A stretch of 56,472 nucleotides of DNA, from positions 1-56,472 of the forward strand of contig JBNJHN010000007.1 in assembly GCA_051748565.1 (NCBI GenBank), in the 5' to 3' direction. This DNA comes from SKPH01 sp051748565 (GTDB lineage: Bacteria; Bacillota; Dethiobacteria; DTU022). The translations under genes and the position numbers were made by a program. The notes beneath the pieces are model-generated. The model saw only the letters and a list, made by a program, of their open reading frames with translations. It did no database searches and was not told the origin of the DNA. Below, one piece after another: positions 8,103 to 17,805 of the stretch. Numbering within the stretch: position 1 is the first letter of the stretch; each line of letters starts with the position of its first letter.

Positions 8103-9503
8103 TTATTTTTCCTCCGACGCTTTCAGGCGCCGCAGGTAGATAGCCCGATAGACAATCCAGAAAAGAAAGAGAGCTATGAGGTAAATAAGTACAAGACCGA
8201 TTGTTTCCAGGACGGCAGGCACTGTTCTTCCTGCCGCATAACCAATAGCCGGCATGTTGGCCAGGAGCAGGATGGGAATTGCAGTAAACAGGGCTACTCC
8301 GCCGGCATAAACCAGGTCCTCAGCTACCGGAGTTTCAAAGTGGGGATCGAGCACCCGCAGCAGGGCCAGACCTGAGGCAACAGTGCCCGTCACCAGGCCG
8401 AATGAAGATACCATCCTCTCGAATTTATAATCCAGTTGCATTTTGTTTACAAGGAAATAAACAAAGATCAGGGTAACAAAGCCGCCTATCGTCGAAAGCA
8501 GAGCTATTTCCAACCAGTAGAGTCGAATCATTTCCAGGGATATTGCAGTTATGGCGGCGGTGATCATGAAATCGATAAAAGTACCGCCCAGGCGGGTCAT
8601 CAGGCCGTGATCGATAATGTATTCAATTTTCACCTTTTCCATGATCCAGCGGATGACCAGGGCGAAGAGGATGCCAAATATGTAACCGAACCCCCCGATA
8701 AGGGCAGATAGGTTTTCACCGAGCTCCCCGAATCTTCCCAGCAGCCCGAGCAGGTTACTTAAGAACAGGTAAGCTACCAGTAGCACCATCCCAACCAGGG
8801 CTAATTGCAGAGCCATAGATTCTATCGCTTCCTGTGCTGTTACCAGGCGCCCCGCTTCTTTCTTTTCTTCATCGGGCCTGACGATGCCACGAAACACTGA
8901 AGGTGGAATTTGGTCATACCCCTTAAATAAAGTAGCCTTATTGCGGCGGACACCCCAGTTTATAATAACCATGCCGATAATGTAGGCCCAGATGAATCCC
9001 AATGCACCAAACGTAAGGCCAACCTGGCTTCCTCCGACGAAGCCCATGGTTTCCCAGTTCAGGCCGAAGCTGTAAGCAACACCCGGATTGTTCCCGAAGC
9101 CCATTACCAGATGCAGCCCAAAAGCGGGAAATAGGTCTGGATAATAAGTAAGGATTAAGATTAAGGCAAAGGTCAGCCCCAGGATGCCCTGAACCGCATA
9201 TGTCTTACAGTGAATAACCATAGTTGTAAGAGTGCCGTAACTGCGTTTTACTTTTGATCCCCGCAGACCCATGGCAATAAAAGCCAGGGTCAGCAGGTGA
9301 TAGACATAGTCACCCATTTCGTTAGGATCGATTACTCTGAACAGGTATTGTCCGAGCAGGATGCCGAACAAACCGGCCAGGATACTGTTGGGAATTAAAA
9401 ATTTTTGAAGGAATGATATTCTGCTTCTTAGAAAAGTTGCCAAAAGAAGAAAGACACTTAAATAGCTAAATATTAGGACAGGTTCCCAGTTTACACCGGC
9501 CAT
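8103..9503 (-). CDS. Sodium/glutamate symporter-like transporter (ESS/GltS family)
   Basis: A 466-residue polytopic membrane protein with about 11-12 hydrophobic segments. The start (LLATFLRSRISFLQKFLIPN), the GLLLG-type re-entrant glycine stretches and the HLVMGFGNNPGVAYSFG motif resemble GltS, which imports glutamate with Na+. A longer central cytoplasmic loop (RGIVRPDEEKKEAGR) separates the two halves. ATG 9503 follows AAGGGGG. It is transcribed alone, convergent with the SDR gene and divergent from the XdhC-like gene. The actual substrate could be another dicarboxylate. Confidence 0.7.
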   Translation of the reverse strand: MAGVNWEPVLIFSYLSVFLLLATFLRSRISFLQKFLIPNSILAGLFGILLGQYLFRVIDPNEMGDYVYHLLTLAFIAMGLRGSKVKRSYGTLTTMVIHCKTYAVQGILGLTFALILILTYYPDLFPAFGLHLVMGFGNNPGVAYSFGLNWETMGFVGGSQVGLTFGALGFIWAYIIGMVIINWGVRRNKATLFKGYDQIPPSVFRGIVRPDEEKKEAGRLVTAQEAIESMALQLALVGMVLLVAYLFLSNLLGLLGRFGELGENLSALIGGFGYIFGILFALVIRWIMEKVKIEYIIDHGLMTRLGGTFIDFMITAAITAISLEMIRLYWLEIALLSTIGGFVTLIFVYFLVNKMQLDYKFERMVSSFGLVTGTVASGLALLRVLDPHFETPVAEDLVYAGGVALFTAIPILLLANMPAIGYAAGRTVPAVLETIGLVLIYLIALFLFWIVYRAIYLRRLKASEEK

Positions 9504-9669
9504 TTAGTTTCCCCCTTAATCGATTATTCAAGCAAAAACAAATATTTACACTTATCATTATTCTCTACCTTTTCAACTATCCCTTCTTCCCGATATTCCA
9601 GGATCACTTATATTTAATTATGGTTTGCGTTATAATTGATTTAAATTTATACTGGTGGAGGATCTGCTG

Positions 9670-10755
9670 ATGAATATTTATAAGATAATTTCAGAACTAC
9701 TCTCTTCAGGCAAAAAGGTGGCCCTGATTACAGTTATTTCAAGTGATTATGATCCTTCATTTAAAGGTAATAAAGTTGTCGTATCTGAGGATAGAGTAAT
9801 ATACAGCGAACTGGACGAAGGCTTAACCGAAAGTATTTATGCACGGGCAGAGCCGCACGTCAGGAAAGCTCAAAGTGTGATAACCGGTTTTAATGCCGAC
9901 CAGAAACAATCGGGACAAATATTTATTCAAATCTTTCAGCCATCGCCACGGATAATTATTCTGGGTGGAGGACATGTCGGTGCAGCACTTTGCCGTATGG
10001 CTGCCCAGCTGGATTATGAGATAATTGTGATTGACGATCGTCCTTCTTTTGCCAGCGAATCTATTCATCCCGATGCTGATCAATTAATTTGTGAACAATT
10101 TGACAGGGCTTTCGATCAGATTGAACCTTCTCCTACCGACTATATCGTTATTGTCACACGCGGCCACCGGCACGATCGGCTCTGCCTGGAAAAGGCGCTT
10201 GAGAGGGATTCGGCTTATATCGGCATGATTGGCAGCCGAAAAAGGGTAAGTGAGCAAATAAAAAGTATGGCCGAATCAGGTTATTCCCGGGACCATCTGG
10301 CCAGAATTCATTCTCCAATCGGCCTGTCAATCGGAGCGGTTACAGAAGCTGAAATTGCCCTGAGTATCCTTGCTGAGATAACCGCTGTCAGGCGCAGTGG
10401 CTGCAGTGATGAAGCATTTCAGGATGAAGTATTGCGGGAACTTGCTCAGTTGGAGGAGGATGGCCGTAAGGCAGTCCTGGCCACGATTGTTAATGTGCAG
10501 GGATCTACTCCCCGCAAAACCGGTTCACAGATGATTATTTTTCCAGACGGTACTCAAAAAGGGACAATTGGCGGAGGTTGTGCGGAAGCGGAAGTAAGAA
10601 GAGAGGCCCTGCTTTGTTTTGATCATGCCAGGGAATATCTATTCAAACTTAAACTTACTGCGGATGCAGCGGCGGAAGAGGGAATGGCCTGTGGTGGCAT
10701 TATGGATCTTTACCTGGAGCTTCTCCCACATAATTCTCCGAAAGCGCATTTCTGA
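9670..10755 (+). CDS. XdhC/CoxI family protein
   Basis: About 361 residues. The middle has a Rossmann motif (IIILGGGHVGAALCRMA) and the end a XdhC_CoxI domain (GSTPRKTGSQMIIFPDG, then TIGGGCAEAEV). The N-terminal 90 residues resemble a second, degenerate XdhC_CoxI half. XdhC proteins bind and sulfurate molybdopterin for xanthine dehydrogenase-type hydroxylases, and some clostridial members go with selenium-dependent hydroxylases. No hydroxylase is in the window. ATG 9670 is preferred over a GTG at 9655 because GGTGGAGG sits 8 bp before it. Stop is TGA (10753-10755), showing UGA works as stop here. Confidence 0.8.
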   Translation: MNIYKIISELLSSGKKVALITVISSDYDPSFKGNKVVVSEDRVIYSELDEGLTESIYARAEPHVRKAQSVITGFNADQKQSGQIFIQIFQPSPRIIILGGGHVGAALCRMAAQLDYEIIVIDDRPSFASESIHPDADQLICEQFDRAFDQIEPSPTDYIVIVTRGHRHDRLCLEKALERDSAYIGMIGSRKRVSEQIKSMAESGYSRDHLARIHSPIGLSIGAVTEAEIALSILAEITAVRRSGCSDEAFQDEVLRELAQLEEDGRKAVLATIVNVQGSTPRKTGSQMIIFPDGTQKGTIGGGCAEAEVRREALLCFDHAREYLFKLKLTADAAAEEGMACGGIMDLYLELLPHNSPKAHF

Positions 10756-10852
10756 CCTTTGATAGAATGGTATCATTAAATGAATGCTATAAACGGGCAA
10801 AACAATACTTATAAAATATTATCCAATACTAAAATATTAAAGGGGTGTTAAG

Positions 10853-12928
10853 ATGCCGAACTTATCCGGCACCAGGATCCGGCAGGTATTTTTTGTAGCT
10901 CTGCTGGTTTTTGCATTACCAGCTATTTTATTTAGTGGAGTGATTCTATTATCTTCAGCCGAAGCCTCCGACAGTAATGAACTTTTTTACCTGACTATTT
11001 TACATACCAATGATGAACATAGCTCTCTGATACCGCATTCTCCGACAGTCGATTTTCACCCTGAAAGAGAAAACCCCGCAGTTGGCGGTTATGCCCGCCT
11101 TGCGTCGGCTGTTAATGAAATCAGGCATAAGAAAGAAACTGCCGGAGAGCCGGTTCTGCTTCTTTCGGCCGGTGACTATATCGGTGGCTCCCCCTACAGC
11201 TGGCTGATCCCGGAAGGTATTTCACCGGAATTAAAATTAAAGCAGATTATTGGTTACGATGCAGTGGTCATTGGTAATCACGAATATGATTACGGCCCGG
11301 AAATTCTTGCTGATTATTACCTGGAAGCAGGTTACCCATCTGCCCATGAGCAAACGGTTATACTGGCCTCAAACACTGTTGCTCCGCCGGATCACCCGCT
11401 GGCCAGAGAAGGGCTGTACAGGGAGAGCAGTCTTTTAGTCCTTGATAATGGCCTTAAAGTCGGACTTTTTGGTTTGATTGGCGAATACGCCATTTCTGTT
11501 ACTACCGCCAATGATCCGGTAGAATTTAAAGATCAGCATGAAACAGCTAAGAATCTGGTTGAAAATTTGCGCAGCCAGGGTGCCCAGGTGGTTATCGCAA
11601 TTACCCACTCCAGTGTTGAAGAGGATATCGAGCTGGCCCGGGACGTTGAAGGTATCGATGTAATTGTCGGTGGGCACACTCATACGGCCCTCTATGAACC
11701 GGTAATCGAAAACGACACCCTTATTCTTCAGGCCGGTTCTCATCTGGCATACCTCGGGCAGCTTGAACTGGCTTACAACCCTTCTACAGGGGAAGTTAGA
11801 GTCCGGAATTACGAAAATAACGAACCGTTCCTGATCCCCCTGGATTATCGGTTTCCCAATGATCCCGAAATTGATTCAGTGATTGATGAGTATACTGCTG
11901 AACTTAATACACTGATAGCTGAAAAAACGGGCGGGCTTTTCCAGCATGTCCTCGATACGGTAGCACTGGCAGATTTTGAAATTCCCAATTTTCCTCCCCA
12001 GCAGGAATCCCCATTTGGCAATTTCGTAACAGATGCTATGCGCCTGGTTACCTGGGAGAAGACCGGACAGAGGGCTGATTTTGCAGTACAGGCCAACGGT
12101 ACAATCCGGGGCAGTGTTACCCCCGGCACCATGCCTCATGCCCTGGGCAAAATATCGGTTTACGATCTTGCCGAGCTGATCGGTTTGGGCATTGGCCTGG
12201 ACGGTTCTGCCGGCTACCCCATTGTAGCTGTTTACCTGACCGGGGAAGAGATTTACCGTTTCCTGGAAGTGGCCGCACTTTTCACTGAAATGATGACTGA
12301 CACTTATTTCCTGCAGTTCTCCGGTCTGCGCTATGAGTATAATCCTCAGAATGCGATCCTTTTCACAATACCATTTATCGATCAACCCCTACCTACGACC
12401 CGGGCTGTTATCAGCGCCGAACGATATACCGGCGATGGCCGCCAGGGATATGATGATGAGCTTTATGTTCCTCTTGAAAGAGGTGATCATGAACTCTACT
12501 GCCTGATCACAGATGCTTATCATGTTTCTTTCCTGCCCATGATTGGTGAACTTATGCCCCAGCTTGAAATTGTTTTAAAAGATCGGAACGGTAGTCCTGT
12601 TTCAGTTGATGAAATTGAAAAATTAGTTGTCCGTGTTGACGGTGAAGAATTAAAGGTTTGGGCAACTGTTTTAGAGTATGCCGCAACCCAGGCTTTAGGG
12701 AGTTCCGGTTTACCGGAGATCGATGAGTACTATGCCACCACCGCCGGAAGGATCAATCCAACCTGGTCCATTCCTCTGATAATCTGGCCGATCCTGATCA
12801 TCCTGTTTTTAATTGCAGGCATAATATTATTGATCAGGCGCAGGCGTTTACGTAAAAAGATCAAAATTACTTCTGAAGGGGATGGTGATGACAATAGGGA
12901 AAGAGCAAAGGATAATCCGACCGGTTAA
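10853..12928 (+). CDS. Surface-anchored 5'-nucleotidase / cyclic phosphodiesterase
   Basis: A 691-residue UshA-type metallophosphoesterase. The N-terminus is a signal sequence (about residues 12-35). The catalytic domain shows LHTNDEHSS, GDYIGGSP, VIGNHEYDYG, ITHSS and GGHTHT, the metal-binding set. The C-terminal substrate domain has FGNFVTDAMR. The protein ends with one transmembrane helix (PLIIWPILIILFLIAGI) and a basic tail, so it is displayed outside and held in the membrane. It would release phosphate or nucleosides from extracellular nucleotides. Its 3' end overlaps the next gene by about 41 bp, so the two are probably cotranslated. Confidence 0.88.
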   Translation: MPNLSGTRIRQVFFVALLVFALPAILFSGVILLSSAEASDSNELFYLTILHTNDEHSSLIPHSPTVDFHPERENPAVGGYARLASAVNEIRHKKETAGEPVLLLSAGDYIGGSPYSWLIPEGISPELKLKQIIGYDAVVIGNHEYDYGPEILADYYLEAGYPSAHEQTVILASNTVAPPDHPLAREGLYRESSLLVLDNGLKVGLFGLIGEYAISVTTANDPVEFKDQHETAKNLVENLRSQGAQVVIAITHSSVEEDIELARDVEGIDVIVGGHTHTALYEPVIENDTLILQAGSHLAYLGQLELAYNPSTGEVRVRNYENNEPFLIPLDYRFPNDPEIDSVIDEYTAELNTLIAEKTGGLFQHVLDTVALADFEIPNFPPQQESPFGNFVTDAMRLVTWEKTGQRADFAVQANGTIRGSVTPGTMPHALGKISVYDLAELIGLGIGLDGSAGYPIVAVYLTGEEIYRFLEVAALFTEMMTDTYFLQFSGLRYEYNPQNAILFTIPFIDQPLPTTRAVISAERYTGDGRQGYDDELYVPLERGDHELYCLITDAYHVSFLPMIGELMPQLEIVLKDRNGSPVSVDEIEKLVVRVDGEELKVWATVLEYAATQALGSSGLPEIDEYYATTAGRINPTWSIPLIIWPILIILFLIAGIILLIRRRRLRKKIKITSEGDGDDNRERAKDNPTG

Positions 12929-14348
12929 ATATGTAAGCAAACTTGACCTGCTCTCAGCTGAACAGGTCGGATCTATTCACCAGTCGTCACTGCAGATTCT
13001 GGAAAAAGTCGGGATCAAAATGCCCAGTCCCAGGGTAATAGAGGTTTTAACCGAAGCGGGGGCTCGTTTTGACCGTGGGAAAAACCTTTTATATTTTCCG
13101 CCAAAACTGGTTGAAGAAGCCCTGAAGAAAGCACCCGGCAGGTTTACGCTTTGTGCCCGGGACAGGGAAAAGGATCTCATGATCGACGGTACCCGGGGTT
13201 ATCTCACATTGGATGGCTGTGGTCTGCAGGTCTTTGACCTGGATAGCGGCCAACTTCGCCTCTCAACCCTCAGGGACTTGGAGCAGGCTACCCTGGTTGC
13301 CGATTACCTCGAGCAGGTGTCGTTTCTCTGGCCGGTAGTCAGTGCCCGTGATTATCCTGAGAAACAGCAGCCCCTGTATGAATTACTGGCTCAGCTCAGC
13401 TTCTCTTCAAAACATGTTCAGGCCATGACTGCGGTCGATGCCGCTTCTGCCCGGTGGTCAGTTGAAATCGCCTCAGCTGTAGCAGGGGGGGCAGATGCCC
13501 TGCGACGCAGGCCGATTATTTCCAACTTCCAATGCAGCATCAGCCCCCTAGCTTATGACCCGGAAGGACTGGAAGCGGCGATGGTCTTTGCCGATGCAGG
13601 CATACCGACCGGTTTTATGACCATGCAGATTGGTTGTTCGACAGCGCCGGCAACTACGGCGGGCAGCCTGGCCCAGGCGAACGCGGAAGTTTTGGCAGGC
13701 CTGGTTTTCCTGCAGATATATCGGCCGGGAAGTCCTGTATTCTATGGCTCCTGTGCAACCGTAATGGAACTGAATACGGGTGCAGTTGCCTGTGGCGGCC
13801 CGGAAGATTTTCTACTCCAGGCTTTATCGGCACAGATGGCCCGATTTTATAACCTGCCTTCCAACGTAGGGACCTTCTCCACCGGAGCCAAGGCATCGAA
13901 TTGGCATGCCGGTGTTGAAAACGCTTTGTCGGGTGCAGTCAGTGTATTTGCCGGTGCCGATATGATGTGCGGTGCAGGTCTTTTAGCCGGCGCATTAATT
14001 TTTTCTTATGAACAGCTGCTGCTCGATTGTGAGGTTTTTGAAATAATCAGGCGAACTGCGGAAGGTATGAAGGTAAACGCAGAAACACTTGCCCTGGATA
14101 CAATTGCTGCTGTAGGTTCTGACGATCATTTTATGGTTGAGCCTCATACAATAAAGCATATGCGCGATTTGTGGCAGCCAGAATATATTAACCGCAGTCC
14201 ATATGGCAAGTGGCAGGCTGAAGGATGCCTGGAAGCAGAAGAGAATGCCCGGGAAAAAGCAAAATGGATCCTGGCCAACCATCAGCCTGAACCTTTGGAA
14301 GATAAGCTCCTGCAGGAGATTCGGAAAATAATCGAATCCTCCAGTTAA
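12888..14348 (+). CDS. Trimethylamine methyltransferase (MttB) family protein, non-pyrrolysine
   Basis: About 486 residues of the MttB superfamily, TIM-barrel methyltransferases that move a methyl group from a quaternary or tertiary amine to a corrinoid protein. The N-terminal pattern LSAEQVGSIHQSSLQILEKVGI and the C-terminal DTIAAVGSDDHFMVEPHTIKHMR match the other three homologues in this window. There is no in-frame amber; where true MttB carries pyrrolysine this protein has STGAKASN. This differs from the TDxx motif of the operon copies, so the substrate may differ. ATG 12888 has GAAGGGG at good spacing; ATG 12882 is too close. No corrinoid protein is adjacent, so it would borrow one (inference). 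Confidence 0.85.
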   Translation: MTIGKEQRIIRPVKYVSKLDLLSAEQVGSIHQSSLQILEKVGIKMPSPRVIEVLTEAGARFDRGKNLLYFPPKLVEEALKKAPGRFTLCARDREKDLMIDGTRGYLTLDGCGLQVFDLDSGQLRLSTLRDLEQATLVADYLEQVSFLWPVVSARDYPEKQQPLYELLAQLSFSSKHVQAMTAVDAASARWSVEIASAVAGGADALRRRPIISNFQCSISPLAYDPEGLEAAMVFADAGIPTGFMTMQIGCSTAPATTAGSLAQANAEVLAGLVFLQIYRPGSPVFYGSCATVMELNTGAVACGGPEDFLLQALSAQMARFYNLPSNVGTFSTGAKASNWHAGVENALSGAVSVFAGADMMCGAGLLAGALIFSYEQLLLDCEVFEIIRRTAEGMKVNAETLALDTIAAVGSDDHFMVEPHTIKHMRDLWQPEYINRSPYGKWQAEGCLEAEENAREKAKWILANHQPEPLEDKLLQEIRKIIESSS

Positions 14349-14440
14349 ATACTCTAAATTTGAATTAAAGGAAGGGCAGTTGACAGATAGCTTTAATAAT
14401 CTGAATGATTTTAAAAGAATATGAATCGAGGTTGATAAAA

Positions 14441-15622
14441 ATGGCCTACAGGTATGCAGTGCTTGGCGCAGGGAGGCAGGGTACAGCAGCCGCCTATGAT
14501 ATGGCAAAGTTTGGTGACGCAATAAACGTAACCCTCTTTGACCGGGATCTGGCTGCAGCTCAGAAATCGGCGCGAAGAATTAACCTGCTCCTGGATAAAG
14601 AGGTTGCATCAGCAAAAGAGATTGATGTTGCCAATGAAGATCAGTTGACAAAAGCGTTAAAGGAGATCGATTCTTTTTTGAGCGCTGTTCCGTACTGGTT
14701 TAACCCCCGGATATCGCGCTGCGCAATTAATGCAGGGGCCTCCATGTGTGACCTGGGCGGTAAAACAAGCCTTGTCCTTGAACAAATGAAAATGGACCGG
14801 GAAGCGGCTGCAGCAGGGGTAAGTATTGTACCCGATTGCGGACAGGTTCCCGGCCTGGGCAACTCCCTGGCTGCTTACGCCATCAGCCTTCTTGACAGCA
14901 CTGAAGAAATCTACATGTGGGATGGAGGTATAGCCCAGAATCCGCGGCCGCCATTTAATTATTACCTTACCTTTAACATAGCCGGGTTGACCAATGAATA
15001 TTACGGTACGGCATGCTTCCTGCGTGACGGCAAGATTGTAGAACTTCCCACCTTTACCGAAGATGAATACGAGCTGGTCAAGTTTCCTGAACCAATTGGC
15101 ACACTGGAAGCTTTCGTGGCCGGTGGTGGGACTTCGACAGCTCCATGGACTTATGAAGGGAAGTTGAGAACATACCAGAACAAGACCCTTCGTTACAGGG
15201 GCCATTTTAATCAGTGGAAAATCCTGATGGATTGCGGTTTACTGGAGGAAGAACCGCTTGACCTGGAAGGTGGGATCAAAGTTTCACCGCGCCTGGTCCT
15301 CCACACTTTGCTGGAACCAAAGCTTGCGCCCGGGGCCGATGATAAAGACCTGGTAATCGTTCGCATAAAAGGATTCGGCCGAAAAGCCGGACGCCGTGCG
15401 GAAGCTTTTGTCGAGGTTATTGATTTTTTTGATGAATCCACAGGGTTTTCAGCAATGGAGAGGACGACCGGCTGGCATGCGGCGATCATGGCAATATTTA
15501 ACGCCCGGGGAGTAACTCCGCGCGGAGTTAAATCTGTCGAGACAGCAGTGCCGGCACCACTTTTTGTGCAGGAATTGATAAAACGCGGCATCCCTCTGGA
15601 AGAAAAAGTTATCTTTACTTAA
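14441..15622 (+). CDS. Saccharopine dehydrogenase-like oxidoreductase
   Basis: About 393 residues. The N-terminal NAD(P) Rossmann motif is AVLGAGRQGTAAAYDMA, followed by a saccharopine-dehydrogenase-type C-terminal domain (DCGQVPGLGNSLAAYAI, then GGTSTAPWTYEGK). Family members oxidise saccharopine, lysine or carboxynorspermidine, or catalyse the reverse reductive condensations. ATG 14441 is chosen because GAGGTTGAT lies just upstream. The gene follows the MttB homologue and precedes the D-amino acid aminotransferase, so it may act on a demethylated amino acid (inference). A second, distinct member of the family is at 46452-47738. Confidence 0.8.
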   Translation: MAYRYAVLGAGRQGTAAAYDMAKFGDAINVTLFDRDLAAAQKSARRINLLLDKEVASAKEIDVANEDQLTKALKEIDSFLSAVPYWFNPRISRCAINAGASMCDLGGKTSLVLEQMKMDREAAAAGVSIVPDCGQVPGLGNSLAAYAISLLDSTEEIYMWDGGIAQNPRPPFNYYLTFNIAGLTNEYYGTACFLRDGKIVELPTFTEDEYELVKFPEPIGTLEAFVAGGGTSTAPWTYEGKLRTYQNKTLRYRGHFNQWKILMDCGLLEEEPLDLEGGIKVSPRLVLHTLLEPKLAPGADDKDLVIVRIKGFGRKAGRRAEAFVEVIDFFDESTGFSAMERTTGWHAAIMAIFNARGVTPRGVKSVETAVPAPLFVQELIKRGIPLEEKVIFT

Positions 15623-15644
15623 GTATTATAATGATTTATTGACA

Positions 15645-15660
15645 GGGTTATAAGTAACCC
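15645..15660 (+). other. Short perfect hairpin in intergenic region
   Basis: GGGTTA-TAAG-TAACCC forms a 6-bp stem with a tetraloop just after the saccharopine dehydrogenase-like gene and just after a TTGACA hexamer. There is no T run, so it may be an operator or weak attenuator rather than a terminator. Confidence 0.35.
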
Positions 15661-15754
15661 GCTAAGCTTATAAATCAATCAAAGCGGCCGGTGGACACAA
15701 CTTTTGATTTATGCTAACTTTAATCATACAGAATAAATTCCGGAGTTGATAAAA

Positions 15755-16621
15755 ATGCAAAATTTGGTCTGGATGGACGGCACTATCAGCGATATATCCA
15801 AAGCAAAAATATCTATTGAAGATCGTGGCTACCTATTCGGTGACGGGGTCTATGAAGTAATCAGGATCTATAACAGCCTGCCTTTTTATTTAAACGCCCA
15901 TCTGAAAAGGCTGCAAGTGAGCGCAGGGGCAATTCGGATTGATATCCCCTATTCGATTGATGATATCAAAACAACTGTACAGGATTTGATAGAAACCAGT
16001 GGCTGCAAAGAAGGCTACATCTATATGCAGCTGACAAGGGGCATAGCTAAGCGAGACCATCTCTTTCCGGCCGAAACTAAACCTAAAATGGTAATTTATG
16101 TTAGAGGTTTGAATCCAATATCTGATATCGGTGCAATAAAACCTCAGCGCTGCATCACTTTACCTGATCAGCGCTGGATGAATTGTTACATAAAGACTAT
16201 TAACCTGCTGCCAAATTTACTGGCAAGGCAGCAAGCTTCCGAAGCGGGAGCAATAGAAGCTATTCTTTACCGTCCGGGTGAAGTTGTGACCGAAGGTACG
16301 CGTTCAAATGTTTTTGCGGTTATTGACGGAAGGGTTATGACTCATCCGGAGTCAAATCTAATCCTTTCGGGAATCACACGGCGGATTGTTCTCGATATTC
16401 TGGAAAAACTCTCTATCCCTTTCATTGAAGAGTCCTTTAAACTGCGGGATTTGGAAAAAGCTTCCGAAGTATGGATCACCTCTTCAACTATGGAAGTAAA
16501 CCCGGTTGGTGAAATTGACGGCAGATCCATCAACAACTTCGCAATCGGCTCTGTCTGTCTTCAGGTAATGAAAGAGTTTCGTATCCAAATAGCAGATAAC
16601 TGTTTTGAGGATGTGACGTAG
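15755..16621 (+). CDS. dat: D-amino acid aminotransferase (class IV PLP)
   Basis: A 288-residue fold-type IV aminotransferase. The motif GYLFGDGVYEVIRIYN, the PLP lysine Lys147 in YIKTINLLPNLLARQ, and EGTRSNVFAVIDG followed by ILSGITRRIVLDI are typical of D-alanine/D-glutamate aminotransferases rather than IlvE. It interconverts D-amino acids and 2-oxo acids, usually to supply D-Glu or D-Ala for cell wall, or to degrade D-amino acids. ATG 15755 is favoured by CCGGAG 11 bp upstream. Its TAG stop abuts the TTG start of the next gene. Confidence 0.85.
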   Translation: MQNLVWMDGTISDISKAKISIEDRGYLFGDGVYEVIRIYNSLPFYLNAHLKRLQVSAGAIRIDIPYSIDDIKTTVQDLIETSGCKEGYIYMQLTRGIAKRDHLFPAETKPKMVIYVRGLNPISDIGAIKPQRCITLPDQRWMNCYIKTINLLPNLLARQQASEAGAIEAILYRPGEVVTEGTRSNVFAVIDGRVMTHPESNLILSGITRRIVLDILEKLSIPFIEESFKLRDLEKASEVWITSSTMEVNPVGEIDGRSINNFAIGSVCLQVMKEFRIQIADNCFEDVT

Positions 16622-17743
16622 TTGTCTCTCCAGGTAAAATCGATTATTTCTTATCTTGACGATCTTGCCCCTCCGTCAACAGCCCTGCCCGGTGATCCGG
16701 TCGGGCTGCAGCTTGGAAGCCCCGAAGCTTATGTAAAGAAAATTATTGTTGCCCTTGATCCTGATCAGGGTGCAGTTGATGAAGCATCAGCAATCGGAGC
16801 AGATATGCTGGTAACCCACCACCCACTTTTTTACCGCAAACTTTCCTCCATTAATGAAAGCACACCCCATGGGGTTTTAATTGCCTCTGCCATTAGAAAA
16901 GGACTCACCATTTACAGCCTGCATACAAATTTTGATGTAGCCCCAAAGGGTGTTACCTACCAGCTGGCAAAAACTTTGAATTTGCCTGTCGAGGGTGCGG
17001 AAATTTTAGAAGTAACCGCTGGCGAGCAGCTGCTTAAAATGGTAGTTTTTATTCCTGCCGGGCACGAAGATATAATTCGCAATGCCCTTTCTGAAGTTGG
17101 AGCTGGCCATATCGGCAGTTACAGTCATTGTACTTTTCAGGTTCCAGGAATGGGAACATTTATGCCCGGAGAAGGGACCAAACCCTATATAGGCAGTAGC
17201 GGTCAATTGGAAAAAGTGGATGAAATCCGGTTGGAAACTATTCTACCGACAGCTTTCCGGGCAGCCGCTTTAGAAGCCCTGTCCAAAGTACACCCCTATG
17301 AAGAAGCAGCCTATGATTTTTATCCTCTTGACCTGGATGGAAAGGAAATTGGACTTGGCCTGGTTGTTAACCTGGAAAAATCGGTTACTCTTGATTACCT
17401 TCTTGCATTGTGCAGGGATAAATTGGGTGCTGAGAGTTTGCGTTATTTTAATTCAGGCAGTACCTCTTTTAAAAGAATTGCTCTATGCGGTGGAAGTGGC
17501 GGTTCTATAATTCCACATGCTGCTCGCAAAGAGGCTGATGTACTAATTTCCGGTGATTTCAGCTATCACGATCTCAAACAGGCTGAATCTCTTGGCATCG
17601 CTTTAATTGATGCCGGACATTATTCAACAGAACAACCCGGGGTAATCTATCTCTGTAAATACCTGGAGGAGAGCTTAAAAACTATAAGTTCCCGAGTTGA
17701 GGTTTGCCTGCAAACCAGGATGCAGTCAGGCTGGAGCCGGTAA
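16622..17743 (+). CDS. Nif3-like dinuclear metal-centre protein (YqfO type)
   Basis: A 373-residue protein with the two Nif3 halves, VTHHPLFYR and LHTNFDVAPKGVTYQLA in the first and ISGDFSYHDLKQAESLGIALIDAGHYSTE in the second, which together hold a di-metal site. Between them is the inserted PII-like domain found in the long Bacillus YqfO form. Family members form hexameric rings; a GTP cyclohydrolase I-like activity has been reported for some, but the cellular role is unsettled. The TTG start directly follows the stop of dat. In Bacillota it often lies near a zinc-ribbon gene, as here. Confidence 0.88.
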   Translation: MSLQVKSIISYLDDLAPPSTALPGDPVGLQLGSPEAYVKKIIVALDPDQGAVDEASAIGADMLVTHHPLFYRKLSSINESTPHGVLIASAIRKGLTIYSLHTNFDVAPKGVTYQLAKTLNLPVEGAEILEVTAGEQLLKMVVFIPAGHEDIIRNALSEVGAGHIGSYSHCTFQVPGMGTFMPGEGTKPYIGSSGQLEKVDEIRLETILPTAFRAAALEALSKVHPYEEAAYDFYPLDLDGKEIGLGLVVNLEKSVTLDYLLALCRDKLGAESLRYFNSGSTSFKRIALCGGSGGSIIPHAARKEADVLISGDFSYHDLKQAESLGIALIDAGHYSTEQPGVIYLCKYLEESLKTISSRVEVCLQTRMQSGWSR

Positions 17744-17747
17744 TGCA

Positions 17748-17773
17748 GGGTAGGTGAAAACCTACCCTTTTTT
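17748..17773 (+). terminator. Rho-independent terminator
   Basis: GGGTAGGT (17748-17755), GAAA loop, ACCTACCC (17760-17767), then six T. A textbook terminator behind the Nif3-like gene. Confidence 0.92.
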
Positions 17774-17805
17774 GATGCAACTTAATGATGAAAGGGTGAA
17801 TAAAG

